Shown here piece after piece: positions 7,950-17,046 of a stretch of DNA of 64,000 nucleotides. The position numbers and the translations under genes are program-made. Position 1 is the first letter of the stretch. Every line of letters starts with the position of its first letter. The stretch spans positions 62,001 to 126,000 of the forward strand of contig JAILZT010000008.1 in assembly GCA_023512345.1 (NCBI GenBank), given 5' to 3'. Under the pieces are notes generated by a model that saw only the letters and a program-made list of their open reading frames with translations, did not search any database and was not told the DNA's origin. The DNA comes from Paenibacillus sp. GTDB lineage: Bacteria > Bacillota > Bacilli > Paenibacillales > Paenibacillaceae.

Positions 7950-9254
7950 ATGATGAACGAACTTGCTGGACAATTGAATGAAAGCATCAAGTCCGGAAAT
8001 GAACATGTATATGACATGCTCTCCACATTAGGCAAGGAAATTTATTTCCCAAAAGAAGGAATTCTGAGTCAATCTGCTGAAGCCGCTGCCCATGCCAAGA
8101 AGTACAATGCCACAATTGGTATTGCTACCGAAAAAGGTATTCCCATGCATCTCGGTGTGATTCAGGATAAGCTGTCCGCTTTCCATCCAAGAGATCTTTA
8201 CGGCTATGCCCCACCTGCAGGCAAACCGGAGCTGCGTACCGTATGGCTTCAAAAGATGCTGCGTGAGAACCCTTCTCTTGAAGGCAAATCCATTAGCACT
8301 CCTATCGTTACAAACGCTCTTACACACGGCCTTAGCATTGTTGCTGATCTATTTGCAGAGCAAGGAGACGCCATTATCTACCCCGACAAAAATTGGGAGA
8401 ACTACGAGCTGACCTTTGGCATCCGCCGACATGGCGAATCTGTCAACTATCCGCTTTTCACAGAGGACTTTAAATTTAACAGTGCTGGATTAACTGATGC
8501 CTTGCTGGCTCAACAAGATAAAGGCAAAGCAATTGTGCTTCTGAACTTCCCGAACAACCCTACAGGCTACACACCTAGCAGAGAAGAAGGCGAAGAAATC
8601 GTAGCCGCCATCCTCAAGGCAGCCGAAGCCGGTATTAATGTAGTGGTTGTCAGCGACGATGCTTACTTTGGCCTCTTCTTTGAGGATTCATTGAAGGAGT
8701 CTCTGTTTGGCAAACTGGCTAACCTGCATCCGCGCATTCTAGCTATCAAGATTGACGGAGCTACAAAAGAAGAGTTCGTCTGGGGCTTCCGTGTAGGGTT
8801 CATTACCTACGCATCCGAGAACAAGGAATTGCTGGCTGCACTGGAGCAAAAAACACTTGGCATTATCCGTGCCACCATTTCCAGCGGTCCGCATCCATCA
8901 CAAACTTTTGTACTCGAAGCACTCAAAGCACCGGAATTTCCTGAACAACAAGAAGAGAAATTCCACATTATGAAAGGCCGTGCCAATAAAGTTAAGACAT
9001 TATTGGATAGCGGCAAGTACGGCGAGGACGTTTGGACCTACTATCCATTCAACTCGGGATACTTCATGTGTCTGAAGCTCCATACCGTCTCCGCAGAAGC
9101 ACTTCGTCTTCACCTGATTCATAATTATGGATTAGGTACGATTGCACTCGGCGAAACGGATCTCCGGATTGCCTTCTCTTGTATTGAAGAGGAGAATTTG
9201 GAGGATTTATTCGATCTTGTCTATTCGGGTATTCGTGATTTGGAGAAAGCCTGA
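7950..9254 (+). CDS. PLP-dependent class I/II aminotransferase
   Basis: A fold-type I aminotransferase of 434 residues when begun at ATG 7950, six bases after GGAAGG. Longer in-frame starts overlap the promoter. NNPTG (about 202-206) and the Asp of SDDAY (236) are cofactor-binding positions. The Lys of DGATKEEF (273) is the probable Schiff-base lysine, and WGFRVGF follows. Such enzymes move amino groups between amino acids and 2-oxo acids; the specific substrate is not clear. Single gene with its own promoter and a strong terminator, divergent from an AraC regulator. Confidence 0.88.
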   Translation: MMNELAGQLNESIKSGNEHVYDMLSTLGKEIYFPKEGILSQSAEAAAHAKKYNATIGIATEKGIPMHLGVIQDKLSAFHPRDLYGYAPPAGKPELRTVWLQKMLRENPSLEGKSISTPIVTNALTHGLSIVADLFAEQGDAIIYPDKNWENYELTFGIRRHGESVNYPLFTEDFKFNSAGLTDALLAQQDKGKAIVLLNFPNNPTGYTPSREEGEEIVAAILKAAEAGINVVVVSDDAYFGLFFEDSLKESLFGKLANLHPRILAIKIDGATKEEFVWGFRVGFITYASENKELLAALEQKTLGIIRATISSGPHPSQTFVLEALKAPEFPEQQEEKFHIMKGRANKVKTLLDSGKYGEDVWTYYPFNSGYFMCLKLHTVSAEALRLHLIHNYGLGTIALGETDLRIAFSCIEEENLEDLFDLVYSGIRDLEKA

Positions 9255-9270
9255 TCACCTTTATATATAC

Positions 9271-9309
9271 AAAAAAGTCAGCTCCGGTTTTTATGGAGCT
9301 GACTTTTTT
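9271..9309 (+). terminator. Rho-independent terminator after the aminotransferase
   Basis: A stem AAAAAAGTCAGCTCC / GGAGCTGACTTTTTT with a short loop and a flanking T run; bidirectional in form. Confidence 0.92.
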
Positions 9310-9333
9310 GTTGTACCGTCCGGCATTGGCCCA

Positions 9334-9362
9334 TACACGTATCCCCCTCCGCACATACAATA
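9334..9362 (+). promoter_or_regulatory. Candidate SigK/SigE (mother-cell) promoter of the YjcZ-like gene
   Basis: CATACAATA at 9354-9362 matches the sporulation -10 consensus CATANNNTA exactly. TACA at 9334-9337 supplies the AC core of a SigK -35, 16 bp upstream. It lies 50 bp before a small sporulation-type gene. Confidence 0.5.
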
Positions 9363-9411
9363 CCGTGTACAGATCAAGTACAACAATCAATCACGTGAAA
9401 GGGGAATGAAC

Positions 9412-9519
9412 ATGAGCGAAGATAGAGGCGGATACGGCCACGTCGGATTTACTAGCACTGGTGCCATCCTGGTTCTCTTTATCCTATTGGTTATCATCAG
9501 CCGTTCACTCTTTGTCTAA
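9412..9519 (+). CDS. YjcZ-family tiny membrane protein (sporulation)
   Basis: A 35-residue protein: a short Gly-rich polar start (RGGYGHVGF), then one hydrophobic segment (AILVLFILLVII) ending near the C-terminus. This is the layout of the YjcZ/tiny transmembrane family, whose members are associated with spores in Bacillus. ATG 9412 is chosen because AAAGGGGA lies 6 bases upstream; ATG 9406 is too close. It has its own mother-cell-type promoter, and a perfect GC-rich inverted repeat follows the gene. Confidence 0.8.
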   Translation: MSEDRGGYGHVGFTSTGAILVLFILLVIISRSLFV

Positions 9520-9538
9520 TTAACCGGGAGTACTCCCT

Positions 9539-9561
9539 GGGAGAGGGCTCTGCCCTCTCCC
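9539..9561. repeat. Perfect GC-rich inverted repeat
   Basis: GGGAGAGGGC and GCCCTCTCCC flank a three-base loop between the YjcZ-like gene and ecsB. There is no T run on either side. It may act as an inefficient terminator or an mRNA end for both convergent genes. Confidence 0.6.
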
Positions 9562-9578
9562 ACCTTAGCGTGTTCACA

Positions 9579-10799
9579 CTAGAATTCGTCATCCTCTAGA
9601 CGGGCTGCCTTGCGGGACAAGTAGCTCTTGAACAGTAGAGCCATTAGAACACCTGCAATTAATGTTCCAACTACTGGTAGTGGACGGGCTCCGGCAGCAG
9701 CCAAGAAAGGAAGCCACATCATGAAGGCACCTGCCAGAAGAATACGAAACACAAACTGCACTGTGTTCATTCCTCGGGTTCCTTCTGGAAGAGGATAGAC
9801 CGTCAACCAAAATGACTCGCTATGCAGCTTACGAAGTGCTGACAACTGAACTCCGATGATGAACAAAAAGAACAAATAAATAGCCGCACCCATCAGGCTG
9901 TAGCGATTCCACCAGTTAAGCAGCAGAGATAGGATAACCACTCGCATCACAATGCCGAATATATCCCCTCGCGCAAAACTTTTAGTCAGCAAATAGCGGT
10001 AGGCTGTTACACGCTTCCATGGTATACCGCCCCCCCAGTTAGAGAGAAAACGCCGATTATATACACGCTGCTCCCGTCCTGGTACGTCGACAAACCAGCC
10101 CAAAGTCATTAATGCACGGGCACCTTGATTTTTCTCTTCCGCAATCAGCTTCTCCCACGGAACTGCATGACGACCGGGGACAGCAAGTGCAGCTACATAG
10201 GCTAAAGCGAGTAGAATGATGAAGATCAAACCTCGGCCAGCAGGCTGCCACAGCCATGCTGCAATCATCAGACCTCCTGAGGTCCAACGCAAAAGGGTAA
10301 AGGCTTTGGATGCAGCTCCTGATAACATAGCTAACTCCCGCCAATGCCCGTAAGAGGACAGCAGTTTTACACCAAGCAAGAGCATTGCGGTTCCTGACAG
10401 CAGTTTTGGTGCTCCTTCAGTGCGTATGTAAAGAGGCCACAGAGTAATTAATACAAACGCCAACCGCAGCGTTTTCCATACGATTCCGCTAACCCAAACC
10501 GGGACAAAATACTCTTTCATCCGATGACCTTGAGGGAGGAGAAATATCGTATCAGGGGTTTGTAAATAAGTCCGGAAGCTGCTATTAACGGCCGCAGGCA
10601 GCAGTAGCGCCAGCATAATCCAACGTATAGGAACCCCTGTCGGTACATTGCTCAGCAGTGAAGTGTACCATGCAGAAAAGGCGACCAATACGAATAAGAA
10701 CACCATGGCCACACCGCTCTGAATAATATAACCAACATAAGGCAAAAGGCTTCCCATGAATCGGCCGCGCCGCTCCCGGTGCAGCTGCTTCAAATTCAT
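9579..10799 (-). CDS. ecsB: ABC transporter permease, EcsB type
   Basis: A 406-residue multi-spanning membrane protein, about the length of Bacillus EcsB (408). Hydrophobic segments recur through the whole length (for example VAMVFLFVLVAF, LMIAAWLWQ, FIIGVQL). ATG 10799 lies just after the ecsA stop codon and follows GGGGGG; an upstream in-frame start would overlap ecsA. EcsAB is an ABC exporter affecting secretion, intramembrane proteolysis and competence in Bacillus. It forms an operon with ecsA and the DEAD helicase gene. Confidence 0.87.
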   Translation of the reverse strand: MNLKQLHRERRGRFMGSLLPYVGYIIQSGVAMVFLFVLVAFSAWYTSLLSNVPTGVPIRWIMLALLLPAAVNSSFRTYLQTPDTIFLLPQGHRMKEYFVPVWVSGIVWKTLRLAFVLITLWPLYIRTEGAPKLLSGTAMLLLGVKLLSSYGHWRELAMLSGAASKAFTLLRWTSGGLMIAAWLWQPAGRGLIFIILLALAYVAALAVPGRHAVPWEKLIAEEKNQGARALMTLGWFVDVPGREQRVYNRRFLSNWGGGIPWKRVTAYRYLLTKSFARGDIFGIVMRVVILSLLLNWWNRYSLMGAAIYLFFLFIIGVQLSALRKLHSESFWLTVYPLPEGTRGMNTVQFVFRILLAGAFMMWLPFLAAAGARPLPVVGTLIAGVLMALLFKSYLSRKAARLEDDEF

Positions 10800-10800
10800 A

Positions 10801-11547
10801 TTATTTTCCCCCCTGAACCAGCTCATAGAACAGCTGCTCCAGCGATAACCCATGCTGTCCGGCTGCTGAAGCCATTTCCTTCAGGGTACCCTGAGCAATA
10901 ACTTCCCCTCGATGCAGCACTATAAAGCGATCGCAGTAATTCTCAATGGTAGAGAGAATATGGGAGCTGAGCAAAATTGATGCTCCACCCTGCTTCAACT
11001 CCAGCATGAAATCAAGTAATGATCGAATACCTAGCGGATCAAGACCAAGGAAAGGCTCATCGATGACATACAACGCTGGACGTGCAACAAAGGCGCACAT
11101 AATCATAACCTTCTGTTTCATCCCTTTGGACAGATGGGCAGACAAGCTGTCCATCTTATCCTCCATATGGAACAGACTTGCCAAATGACTGCTGCGGGAC
11201 TCATAATCATTGCGATCTACTCCGTAAGACCGGGCTGTAAACTCAATATGCTCACGTACGGTCATTTCTTCGTAGAGCAGGGGAGATTCCGGAACAAAGG
11301 ACAACGCACTATGATACTGATTGGGGTCAGCCTCCCGTGTCTTGCCATGTACGGTAATCTCACCTTTATGAGGCGCCATCAGCCCTAGAATATGCTTCAT
11401 AGTTGTACTTTTACCTGCTCCGTTCAAGCCAATCAAGCCAACCATTTCCCCGGGCTGGACCTGTAGTGATACATCGTGCAGCACAGGTCTATTCAGACTG
11501 TAGCCGCCGCTTAAACCCGTAATTTGCAATACGGGAGATGAACTCAT
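10801..11547 (-). CDS. ecsA: ABC transporter ATP-binding protein, EcsA type
   Basis: The 248-residue ATPase partner of EcsB. Walker A GLNGAGKST is at 40-48, the signature is a variant LSKGMKQK, and Walker B is LYVIDEPF followed by LGLDP. The switch His is in LLSSHIL. The ATG overlaps the stop codon of the helicase gene (ATGA), so translation is probably coupled. ecsB follows immediately. Confidence 0.9.
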   Translation of the reverse strand: MSSSPVLQITGLSGGYSLNRPVLHDVSLQVQPGEMVGLIGLNGAGKSTTMKHILGLMAPHKGEITVHGKTREADPNQYHSALSFVPESPLLYEEMTVREHIEFTARSYGVDRNDYESRSSHLASLFHMEDKMDSLSAHLSKGMKQKVMIMCAFVARPALYVIDEPFLGLDPLGIRSLLDFMLELKQGGASILLSSHILSTIENYCDRFIVLHRGEVIAQGTLKEMASAAGQHGLSLEQLFYELVQGGK

Positions 11548-13031
11548 TGACCATCACCTCTTGGCGCTTTATCCTTCAACCACTTCGGTGCTCCCTTATT
11601 CTTACGGTCACGTTCCCGATCGACTTTGCTGCTGCGCACACTTCCCTGAGGAGCTGCACTCCGAGGCTGTGCCCGCGTGAAATCATTGCCAGTCTGGTTA
11701 GTCCCATTGCCATTGCCAAGATCAGAAGTTGTCGCCGGCCTTCTGCCAGCACCTGCAATCGGTGAGGCTCCTGATACCCGAGCCTGCGGCTTGTCACTTC
11801 GTACTGGGCGATCCTCACGGCGAGGTGTAGGGTTGGAACCCCGAGAAGGTCCGCCACTGTTGCGATTGGAGGCACGTGCTTCATCGGATGATAGAACCTT
11901 CCCTGCATACATTTCTCGTTCCGTTAATTCTATATCCAGCTCACGAGCAAACTTACGCATAATAAATGTTTGCTGCTCCGTAACAAGGGTTACGGATAAG
12001 CCCTTTCGTCCCATTCGACCCGTACGTCCTGCACGGTGCACGTAGTGCTCGGAATCAAAAGCGGGATCAAAGCTGACCACCAGCGATAAATTCTCAATGT
12101 CCAGTCCTCTTGCAGCTACATCACTTGCAACGAGCACACGGAACTTTCCTTCACGGAACTTGGATAACACGTGGCTGCGCGTCACCTTATCGGCATCGCC
12201 ATACAGGGCTGCTGCTGTGAGGCCCAAATGCTCCAGCTTTGCTCGAACCTCAGCTATATCCTCTGTTGCATTAACGAAGACAATCGCCTTCTCCGGATTA
12301 TAATGGCGAATGACCCGCCGCAACATGTCTATCTTATTCCGTTCCTCCGCAACTACATAATGATGCTCCAGACTTTGCGCCGTCATCACACCAGGGTCGA
12401 TACCCACCTCAGCTGGATTTTTCATCTCCCGTGCAGCTAATGCTTTTGTCTCCGGCCCTATCGTCGCAGACAGCATTACTAACTGACGCGTACGGAGCGC
12501 GCTGCTGACAATCTTCGTTACCTCACCAGCCCCGCTAAGTTGGAACATTTGATCGGCCTCATCAATAACAATAGTAGTGACTTCATGCATTTTCACTTTA
12601 CGCAGTCCAATTAACTCCCGGATACGGCCTGGAGTCCCTACTACAAGCTGTGGATGTTCACGAAGCTTTTCGATCTGACGTTTAATAGCCGCTCCACCGA
12701 TCAAGCCCATTACTCCGATACCACGGTGTGCGCCATAGCGCTCCGCTTCACGAAGAATCTGCATCGCAAGCTCCTGCGTAGGTGCCAGAATCAGCTTCTG
12801 CATTACCCGCTTCTCAGGGTTAATCGTCTGTAGAAGAGGCAGCAAATAAGCCAATGTCTTGCCAGTTCCCGTTTGTGAAGCAGCAAGTACGTCTCTGCCT
12901 GCAAGCAGAAGGGGAATAGTCTGTTCCTGTACAGGTGATGGAGCGTTAATACCGAAATCGGCCAACTTGGCTACGAGGTCTTCCTCGATACCGATTGCCG
13001 CAAAAGTAGCACTGTTCATATTGTAATTCAT
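11544..13031 (-). CDS. DEAD-box RNA helicase
   Basis: A 495-residue ATP-dependent RNA helicase with all core motifs: Q-motif region at 26-36, SQTGTGKT (52-59), PTQELA, GTPGR, DEAD (157-160), SAT (188-190), ARGLDI and HRAGRTGRMG. The tail after about residue 385 is long, polar and basic (many Arg, Ser, Asn, Gly), as in CshA/DeaD-like helicases that bind RNA or the degradosome. Two starts are possible: ATG 13031 abuts AAAAGG, while ATG 13019 has better spacing. First gene of an operon with ecsAB. Confidence 0.9.
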   Translation of the reverse strand: MNYNMNSATFAAIGIEEDLVAKLADFGINAPSPVQEQTIPLLLAGRDVLAASQTGTGKTLAYLLPLLQTINPEKRVMQKLILAPTQELAMQILREAERYGAHRGIGVMGLIGGAAIKRQIEKLREHPQLVVGTPGRIRELIGLRKVKMHEVTTIVIDEADQMFQLSGAGEVTKIVSSALRTRQLVMLSATIGPETKALAAREMKNPAEVGIDPGVMTAQSLEHHYVVAEERNKIDMLRRVIRHYNPEKAIVFVNATEDIAEVRAKLEHLGLTAAALYGDADKVTRSHVLSKFREGKFRVLVASDVAARGLDIENLSLVVSFDPAFDSEHYVHRAGRTGRMGRKGLSVTLVTEQQTFIMRKFARELDIELTEREMYAGKVLSSDEARASNRNSGGPSRGSNPTPRREDRPVRSDKPQARVSGASPIAGAGRRPATTSDLGNGNGTNQTGNDFTRAQPRSAAPQGSVRSSKVDRERDRKNKGAPKWLKDKAPRGDGQ

Positions 13032-13115
13032 CCTTTTCGCTTAAGATAATATCCTCATTATATGCCAAAAAGGCCTCTCCACCAAATGGAAGGCCCGCTT
13101 GTTCGCTGATGCATT

Positions 13116-13901
13116 CTATTTCTTGTTCATTGCATTATAGGTAAGCTTGTCTGCAAGGCGGGGAAAGAGCCCATATAAACGGATTCCAAAGGCGGCCAAC
13201 CCCGGGAGATCCACCTCTTCCTTGCCTGTTTCCATCGTCTTAATAAGCTTCGCAGACACATGCTCTGGTGTCATCATCATCTTAGCTACGTTTTTTACAT
13301 ATGTACCTGTTGGATCCGCAGTTTTGAAAAAGTCAGTGGCAATCGGACCCGGATTGATTGCTGAGATCACAACTCCACTCTTACGAAGCTCCTGCCGAAG
13401 TGCGTTGGTAAATCCAAGCACTGCATGCTTAGAAGCCGTATAAGCTACTGACTTGCTGGTGCCAATCTTGCCCGCCATCGAGGCTAAATTCACGATCTGC
13501 CCGCTGCCCCGCTCAAGCATATGGGGCACCACAGCCTTGGTACATCGAACAATTCCCATGTAATTAACATCCATCATGTCATCAAATTCCTCAGTGGGCA
13601 TCTCTGTGAAATCCGCGAACTTACCGTAACCTGCATTATTTAGCAAAATATCAATTCTGCCATACACATGTAAAATTTCTGCAAACATCTCCTCGACCCT
13701 TGCAGAGTCTCTTACATCACAAGTATACATTCCGAACTTTCCTTGTATTCCAGCCGCTATTGCTTGCAGCTTGTCCTCTGAACGCGCAACCAGAATTGGA
13801 ATTGCACCACGTTTGCTAAGCATCTGAGCGGTTATCGCTCCAATACCGCTGGAGGCACCTGTTATAACCACAATTTTATCTCTTAAATTCATGGGGTACA
13901 C
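13116..13901 (-). CDS. SDR family oxidoreductase (DltE/YqjQ-like)
   Basis: A 261-residue short-chain dehydrogenase. It contains TGASSGIG for NAD(P) binding, NNAGYG, and a catalytic Ser followed by Y-T-A-S-K. The GTG at 13901 lies about 11 bases after TTAGGAG and is preferred; ATG 13892 is the alternative. The tail (RLADKLTYNAMNKK) is typical of the group of SDRs annotated as putative oxidoreductases near YqjQ or DltE. The substrate is unknown. Same strand as, and just downstream of, cheX. Confidence 0.85.
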   Translation of the reverse strand: MYPMNLRDKIVVITGASSGIGAITAQMLSKRGAIPILVARSEDKLQAIAAGIQGKFGMYTCDVRDSARVEEMFAEILHVYGRIDILLNNAGYGKFADFTEMPTEEFDDMMDVNYMGIVRCTKAVVPHMLERGSGQIVNLASMAGKIGTSKSVAYTASKHAVLGFTNALRQELRKSGVVISAINPGPIATDFFKTADPTGTYVKNVAKMMMTPEHVSAKLIKTMETGKEEVDLPGLAAFGIRLYGLFPRLADKLTYNAMNKK

Positions 13902-13925
13902 TTTCGTTTCAGCTCCTAACCCTTA

Positions 13926-14381
13926 TTAAGAGATCATCACTTGAATGTCCAGTTCCCCGATTCCATCCATTAATAACGGAATGCTGAGTGCTGTACGAGG
14001 CAGAAATGACATACTCTCTGATTTCATTAACTTAGGAGGCGTTATATCCACCGAGACACCCTGATTTGACAAAATCGTACTGGCATTTCCGCTGATCATA
14101 TTTCCTAACTCAGAAATCGCACTCTGACCCATTTCATCCATTTCAGTAATGACATATCCACCCATCATAGCCGATACCATTCGAAGAGCTACCGCCTCTG
14201 CAAATCCGAATATGATATTTCCGCTCATCTGGCCTGTCATTCCTACTTGGATCCATATATGGTTATCGATCAGCTCGATCTCTTTAATTCCCAGACTGCC
14301 GGTGGATGGCGAGACCTGAATCACCTGCTCGATGACAATACGTGCAGATTCTAGAAATGGGTTGATAACTTCTGCCTTCAT
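13926..14381 (-). CDS. cheX: Chemotaxis protein CheX (CheY-P phosphatase)
   Basis: A 151-residue single-domain protein of the CheC/CheX/FliY phosphatase family. Members dephosphorylate CheY-P to reset the flagellar motor signal. The active-site motif E-x-x-N is visible as E91-L-G-N94 within SAISELGNMISGNA. There is one copy, as in CheX. No other chemotaxis gene is nearby; the SDR gene follows 24 bp downstream. The ATG at 14381 has an AAGGAGG site. Confidence 0.85.
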   Translation of the reverse strand: MKAEVINPFLESARIVIEQVIQVSPSTGSLGIKEIELIDNHIWIQVGMTGQMSGNIIFGFAEAVALRMVSAMMGGYVITEMDEMGQSAISELGNMISGNASTILSNQGVSVDITPPKLMKSESMSFLPRTALSIPLLMDGIGELDIQVMIS

Positions 14382-14632
14382 AAAAGTGCTGTCCCTCCTT
14401 TACCGGGCTTTAGGTCATACATCAAAAGTCCCAAGCAATGATTATTATATCTCATATATCGGCATAATTCACCAAAAATGAATGGTTATCTAGAAGGAAT
14501 TATTAAGACATTTTTCACAGCAAGATTGCTCTGTCGTGGGTAATCTCCTATAATTTAATATAATGCCCACAATGAGCGTAATATATATGGAGTAGCGGCT
14601 GTTATAGATGATTGACTCAAGGGAGGTATTTC

Positions 14633-15535
14633 ATGAACATCAGCCAGTTGGAGACGCTAATCACGATTTCCAAAACAATGAGTTTTCGAAAAGCAGGAGA
14701 ACTGCTTAACTTAACACAACCGGCAGTTTCTGCCCAGATCAAGAGTTTAGAGGAAGAATTCAAAACGCAGCTGGTTGACCGAAACCAGCCTGTTACATTA
14801 ACAGATAGAGGCCAAGTCTTCCTGGAGCATGCAGAGCAAATCGTGAGGATTGTAGAGGAGCTCAAGCATCGACTTGCAGATCTGGAAGACACCCCTCAAG
14901 GTCATATAGTGCTCGGTACAACCACCTCTATAGCAATCCAAATTTTGCCGCGGATCTTATCCTACTTTCAAGATCAATTCCCCCACATCAAGACATCCAT
15001 CCAGTCGATGTCATCTTCACAAATTTATCAGCATGTGGAAAATGGACTTGTAGATGTAGGTATAGGATATTTGATTGGGCGCAGCCCAGGCATGAGTACT
15101 TCTACATTATATTACGACACGTTCGAGTTAGTTGTATCTCCACGCCATCCTCTAGCCAAACTAAGAACAGCCGGTGTTGAGGCACTCGGGAACACGCCGC
15201 TTATTCTCCTGTCGGCCGATACGGTTGGACGTAAATTTGCTGAAGAAGTTTTTGCCAAACACGGCATACAGCCTCAAGTGATTATGGAGCTGACGAGCAG
15301 TGAAGAAGTTAAGCGTATGGTTGAGTTGGATCTAGGCGCCGCAATTATTTCGAAGCGATCGGTCACTGCCGAGGTTAGACTAGGCACCCTAAAAATCGTT
15401 CCAATTATCGAGCTGGAAGTTACCCATCCTGTAGGTGTTATTACGAAATCCGGCAAATACGTCAATTCCGCGATGAGACAATTTCTTAGTGATCTAAAGG
15501 GCATGCCCGAAACGCAGTTTATAGGATCAGAATAG
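14633..15535 (+). CDS. LysR family transcriptional regulator
   Basis: 300 residues from ATG 14633, which follows AAGGGAGG. The N-terminal winged helix-turn-helix is clear (TMSFRKAGELLNLTQPAVSAQIKSLEEEF), followed by the two-lobed effector-binding domain of LysR proteins. It lies 20 bp upstream of the histidinol-phosphatase-like gene on the same strand, so the two may be cotranscribed. The effector and targets are not evident from sequence. Confidence 0.9.
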   Translation: MNISQLETLITISKTMSFRKAGELLNLTQPAVSAQIKSLEEEFKTQLVDRNQPVTLTDRGQVFLEHAEQIVRIVEELKHRLADLEDTPQGHIVLGTTTSIAIQILPRILSYFQDQFPHIKTSIQSMSSSQIYQHVENGLVDVGIGYLIGRSPGMSTSTLYYDTFELVVSPRHPLAKLRTAGVEALGNTPLILLSADTVGRKFAEEVFAKHGIQPQVIMELTSSEEVKRMVELDLGAAIISKRSVTAEVRLGTLKIVPIIELEVTHPVGVITKSGKYVNSAMRQFLSDLKGMPETQFIGSE

Positions 15536-15555
15536 ATAATAGGAGATGTAACAGC

Positions 15556-16365
15556 ATGAAATTCGACTTGCATACACATCATTTTCGCTGCGGCCATGCG
15601 GACGGGAACATCCGGGATTATATTGAAGCTGGAATACAAGCCGGTTTAGGAGTTATAGGCATTTCAGACCATACGCCTTACTTTGCCCATTCAGCAGAAC
15701 AAGCCTTTCCACAGATCGCAATGGGTAAGTCTGAACTTGATGCCTATGTAAACGAGGTTCTCTCCCTGAAAAAAGAATATGCCGGCGTCATTGATGTCCT
15801 TCTAGGCATAGAATCCGACTTTTTCCCCGAGCATGCTCAGTTATATCAGAAAACATTAGCAGTATACCCATTTGATTATGTGATTGGTTCCGTTCATAAC
15901 CTGGGTGGAATCAGTATCTTCAACAAAGGGCGCTGGAAAAAGCTGAACCCGAAAGAACATATTGATGTCAAAACTGAGTATTATCACCTTATTTCTCAAT
16001 CTGCACGCAGTGGTATGTTTCAAATTTTGGGGCATATCGATGCCATGAAGGGGAACTATTCAGCTTTTGCTGACATTGAAGCCCCCGGGCCGGTAGATGA
16101 ATGCCTTCGGACCATTGCCGATTGTGGTATTGCCATCGAGATTAATACTTCTGGTAAAACAAAGCTAAGCGGTGGCTGGTATCCGTCAGATGCCATCTTG
16201 GAGCGTGCACTGCACTTTGGAGTGGAGGTTACATTTGGTTCTGATGCTCATAAACCCTCTAGGGTAGCGGATGAACTGGAGGCGGTAGCACAACGTTTGA
16301 AGGAAATTGGATTTACTCAATGGGTGTATTACAAGCAGCGTCAGAAGGTAACGGTTGCATTGTAG
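15556..16365 (+). CDS. hisJ: PHP-family histidinol-phosphatase
   Basis: A 269-residue PHP-domain phosphoesterase, the length of Bacillus HisJ. Metal ligands are visible: DLHTHHFRCGHAD at the start, SDHTPY near 40, a central GSVHN, GHID, and FGSDAH near the C-terminus. HisJ removes phosphate from histidinol phosphate in histidine synthesis. No other his genes are nearby, so an alternative PHP phosphatase role cannot be excluded. RBS TAGGAGATG precedes ATG 15556. Confidence 0.85.
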   Translation: MKFDLHTHHFRCGHADGNIRDYIEAGIQAGLGVIGISDHTPYFAHSAEQAFPQIAMGKSELDAYVNEVLSLKKEYAGVIDVLLGIESDFFPEHAQLYQKTLAVYPFDYVIGSVHNLGGISIFNKGRWKKLNPKEHIDVKTEYYHLISQSARSGMFQILGHIDAMKGNYSAFADIEAPGPVDECLRTIADCGIAIEINTSGKTKLSGGWYPSDAILERALHFGVEVTFGSDAHKPSRVADELEAVAQRLKEIGFTQWVYYKQRQKVTVAL

Positions 16366-16386
16366 ACATAAATGGCCAAAAAAAAT

Positions 16387-16406
16387 GGACCCGAAGATTC
16401 GGGTCC
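16387..16406. terminator. Hairpin between convergent hisJ-like and acetyltransferase genes
   Basis: GGACCCGAA / TTCGGGTCC with a two- to three-base loop. AAATGG before and CCATTT after extend it imperfectly. Likely a bidirectional terminator, though the T runs are weak. Confidence 0.65.
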
Positions 16407-16484
16407 CAAACCATTTATATTTTCAAAAGGGGGTCATGTACTTAGTTTAACCGGACACTGTTAGAGTTTGATAACGACATTATT

Positions 16485-17024
16485 TCATTTGTGTAACAAT
16501 CTAAATACTTTGATTACATCGCTTACAGAACCTACGTTAGGAATACTCCTCTCCAATAGCATCCCATTCTTGAGCATCACCCTTGCCGATCTGCTATTAC
16601 TTTCGCGGCAGCGGCCCTCCACTTCCGTAATACCCAGCTCACAAAATCCGTAATTCAGTAATAGTCCCACCGCTTCTGTCGCAAATCCTCGGCCCCACCA
16701 CAAAGGATCAAGTAAATAACCTAAAATCGCTGTACCGTTACGACGATTCCAGCATTGCAAAGAAACGGTACCGACTAACTCCGAAGCTCCACTTCGATAA
16801 ATGCCCGCATGCAGAGCACAAGGGTCATAAGCAAACACCATCCGGTTAACTAATTTATCCAGAGGAGTGTTGTGCATCCCGTCACTGCGCAGGACGATAT
16901 GTGAACGTAATTCTGGATGAGAGAGCAGAGTCCGCAGAGTCTCCGCATCTTCCTGTGGAATTGATTTCAAATCAACGGCTGTCCCGTTCTGTCTATGGAA
17001 CTGTATGGTCTCATAGGTACTCAT
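16485..17024 (-). CDS. GNAT family N-acetyltransferase (RimJ/RimL-like)
   Basis: A 179-residue acetyl-CoA-dependent acetyltransferase. The region ILGYLLDPLWWGRGFATEAV contains the R/Q-x-x-G-x-A/G acetyl-CoA loop (GRGFATEA), and the segment VEGRCRESNSRSARVMLKNGM is the classical end of RimJ/RimL-type domains. RBS AGAGGTGAGGTGAG precedes ATG 17024. The acceptor is unknown. Confidence 0.85.
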   Translation of the reverse strand: MSTYETIQFHRQNGTAVDLKSIPQEDAETLRTLLSHPELRSHIVLRSDGMHNTPLDKLVNRMVFAYDPCALHAGIYRSGASELVGTVSLQCWNRRNGTAILGYLLDPLWWGRGFATEAVGLLLNYGFCELGITEVEGRCRESNSRSARVMLKNGMLLERSIPNVGSVSDVIKVFRLLHK

Positions 17025-17046
17025 TTGCTCACCTCACCTCTTCTCC

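Noticed and set aside
9142..9411. Longer + strand frame ending with the YjcZ-like protein
   Set aside because: It overlaps the aminotransferase gene and runs through its terminator; the 35-residue product has its own ribosome site.
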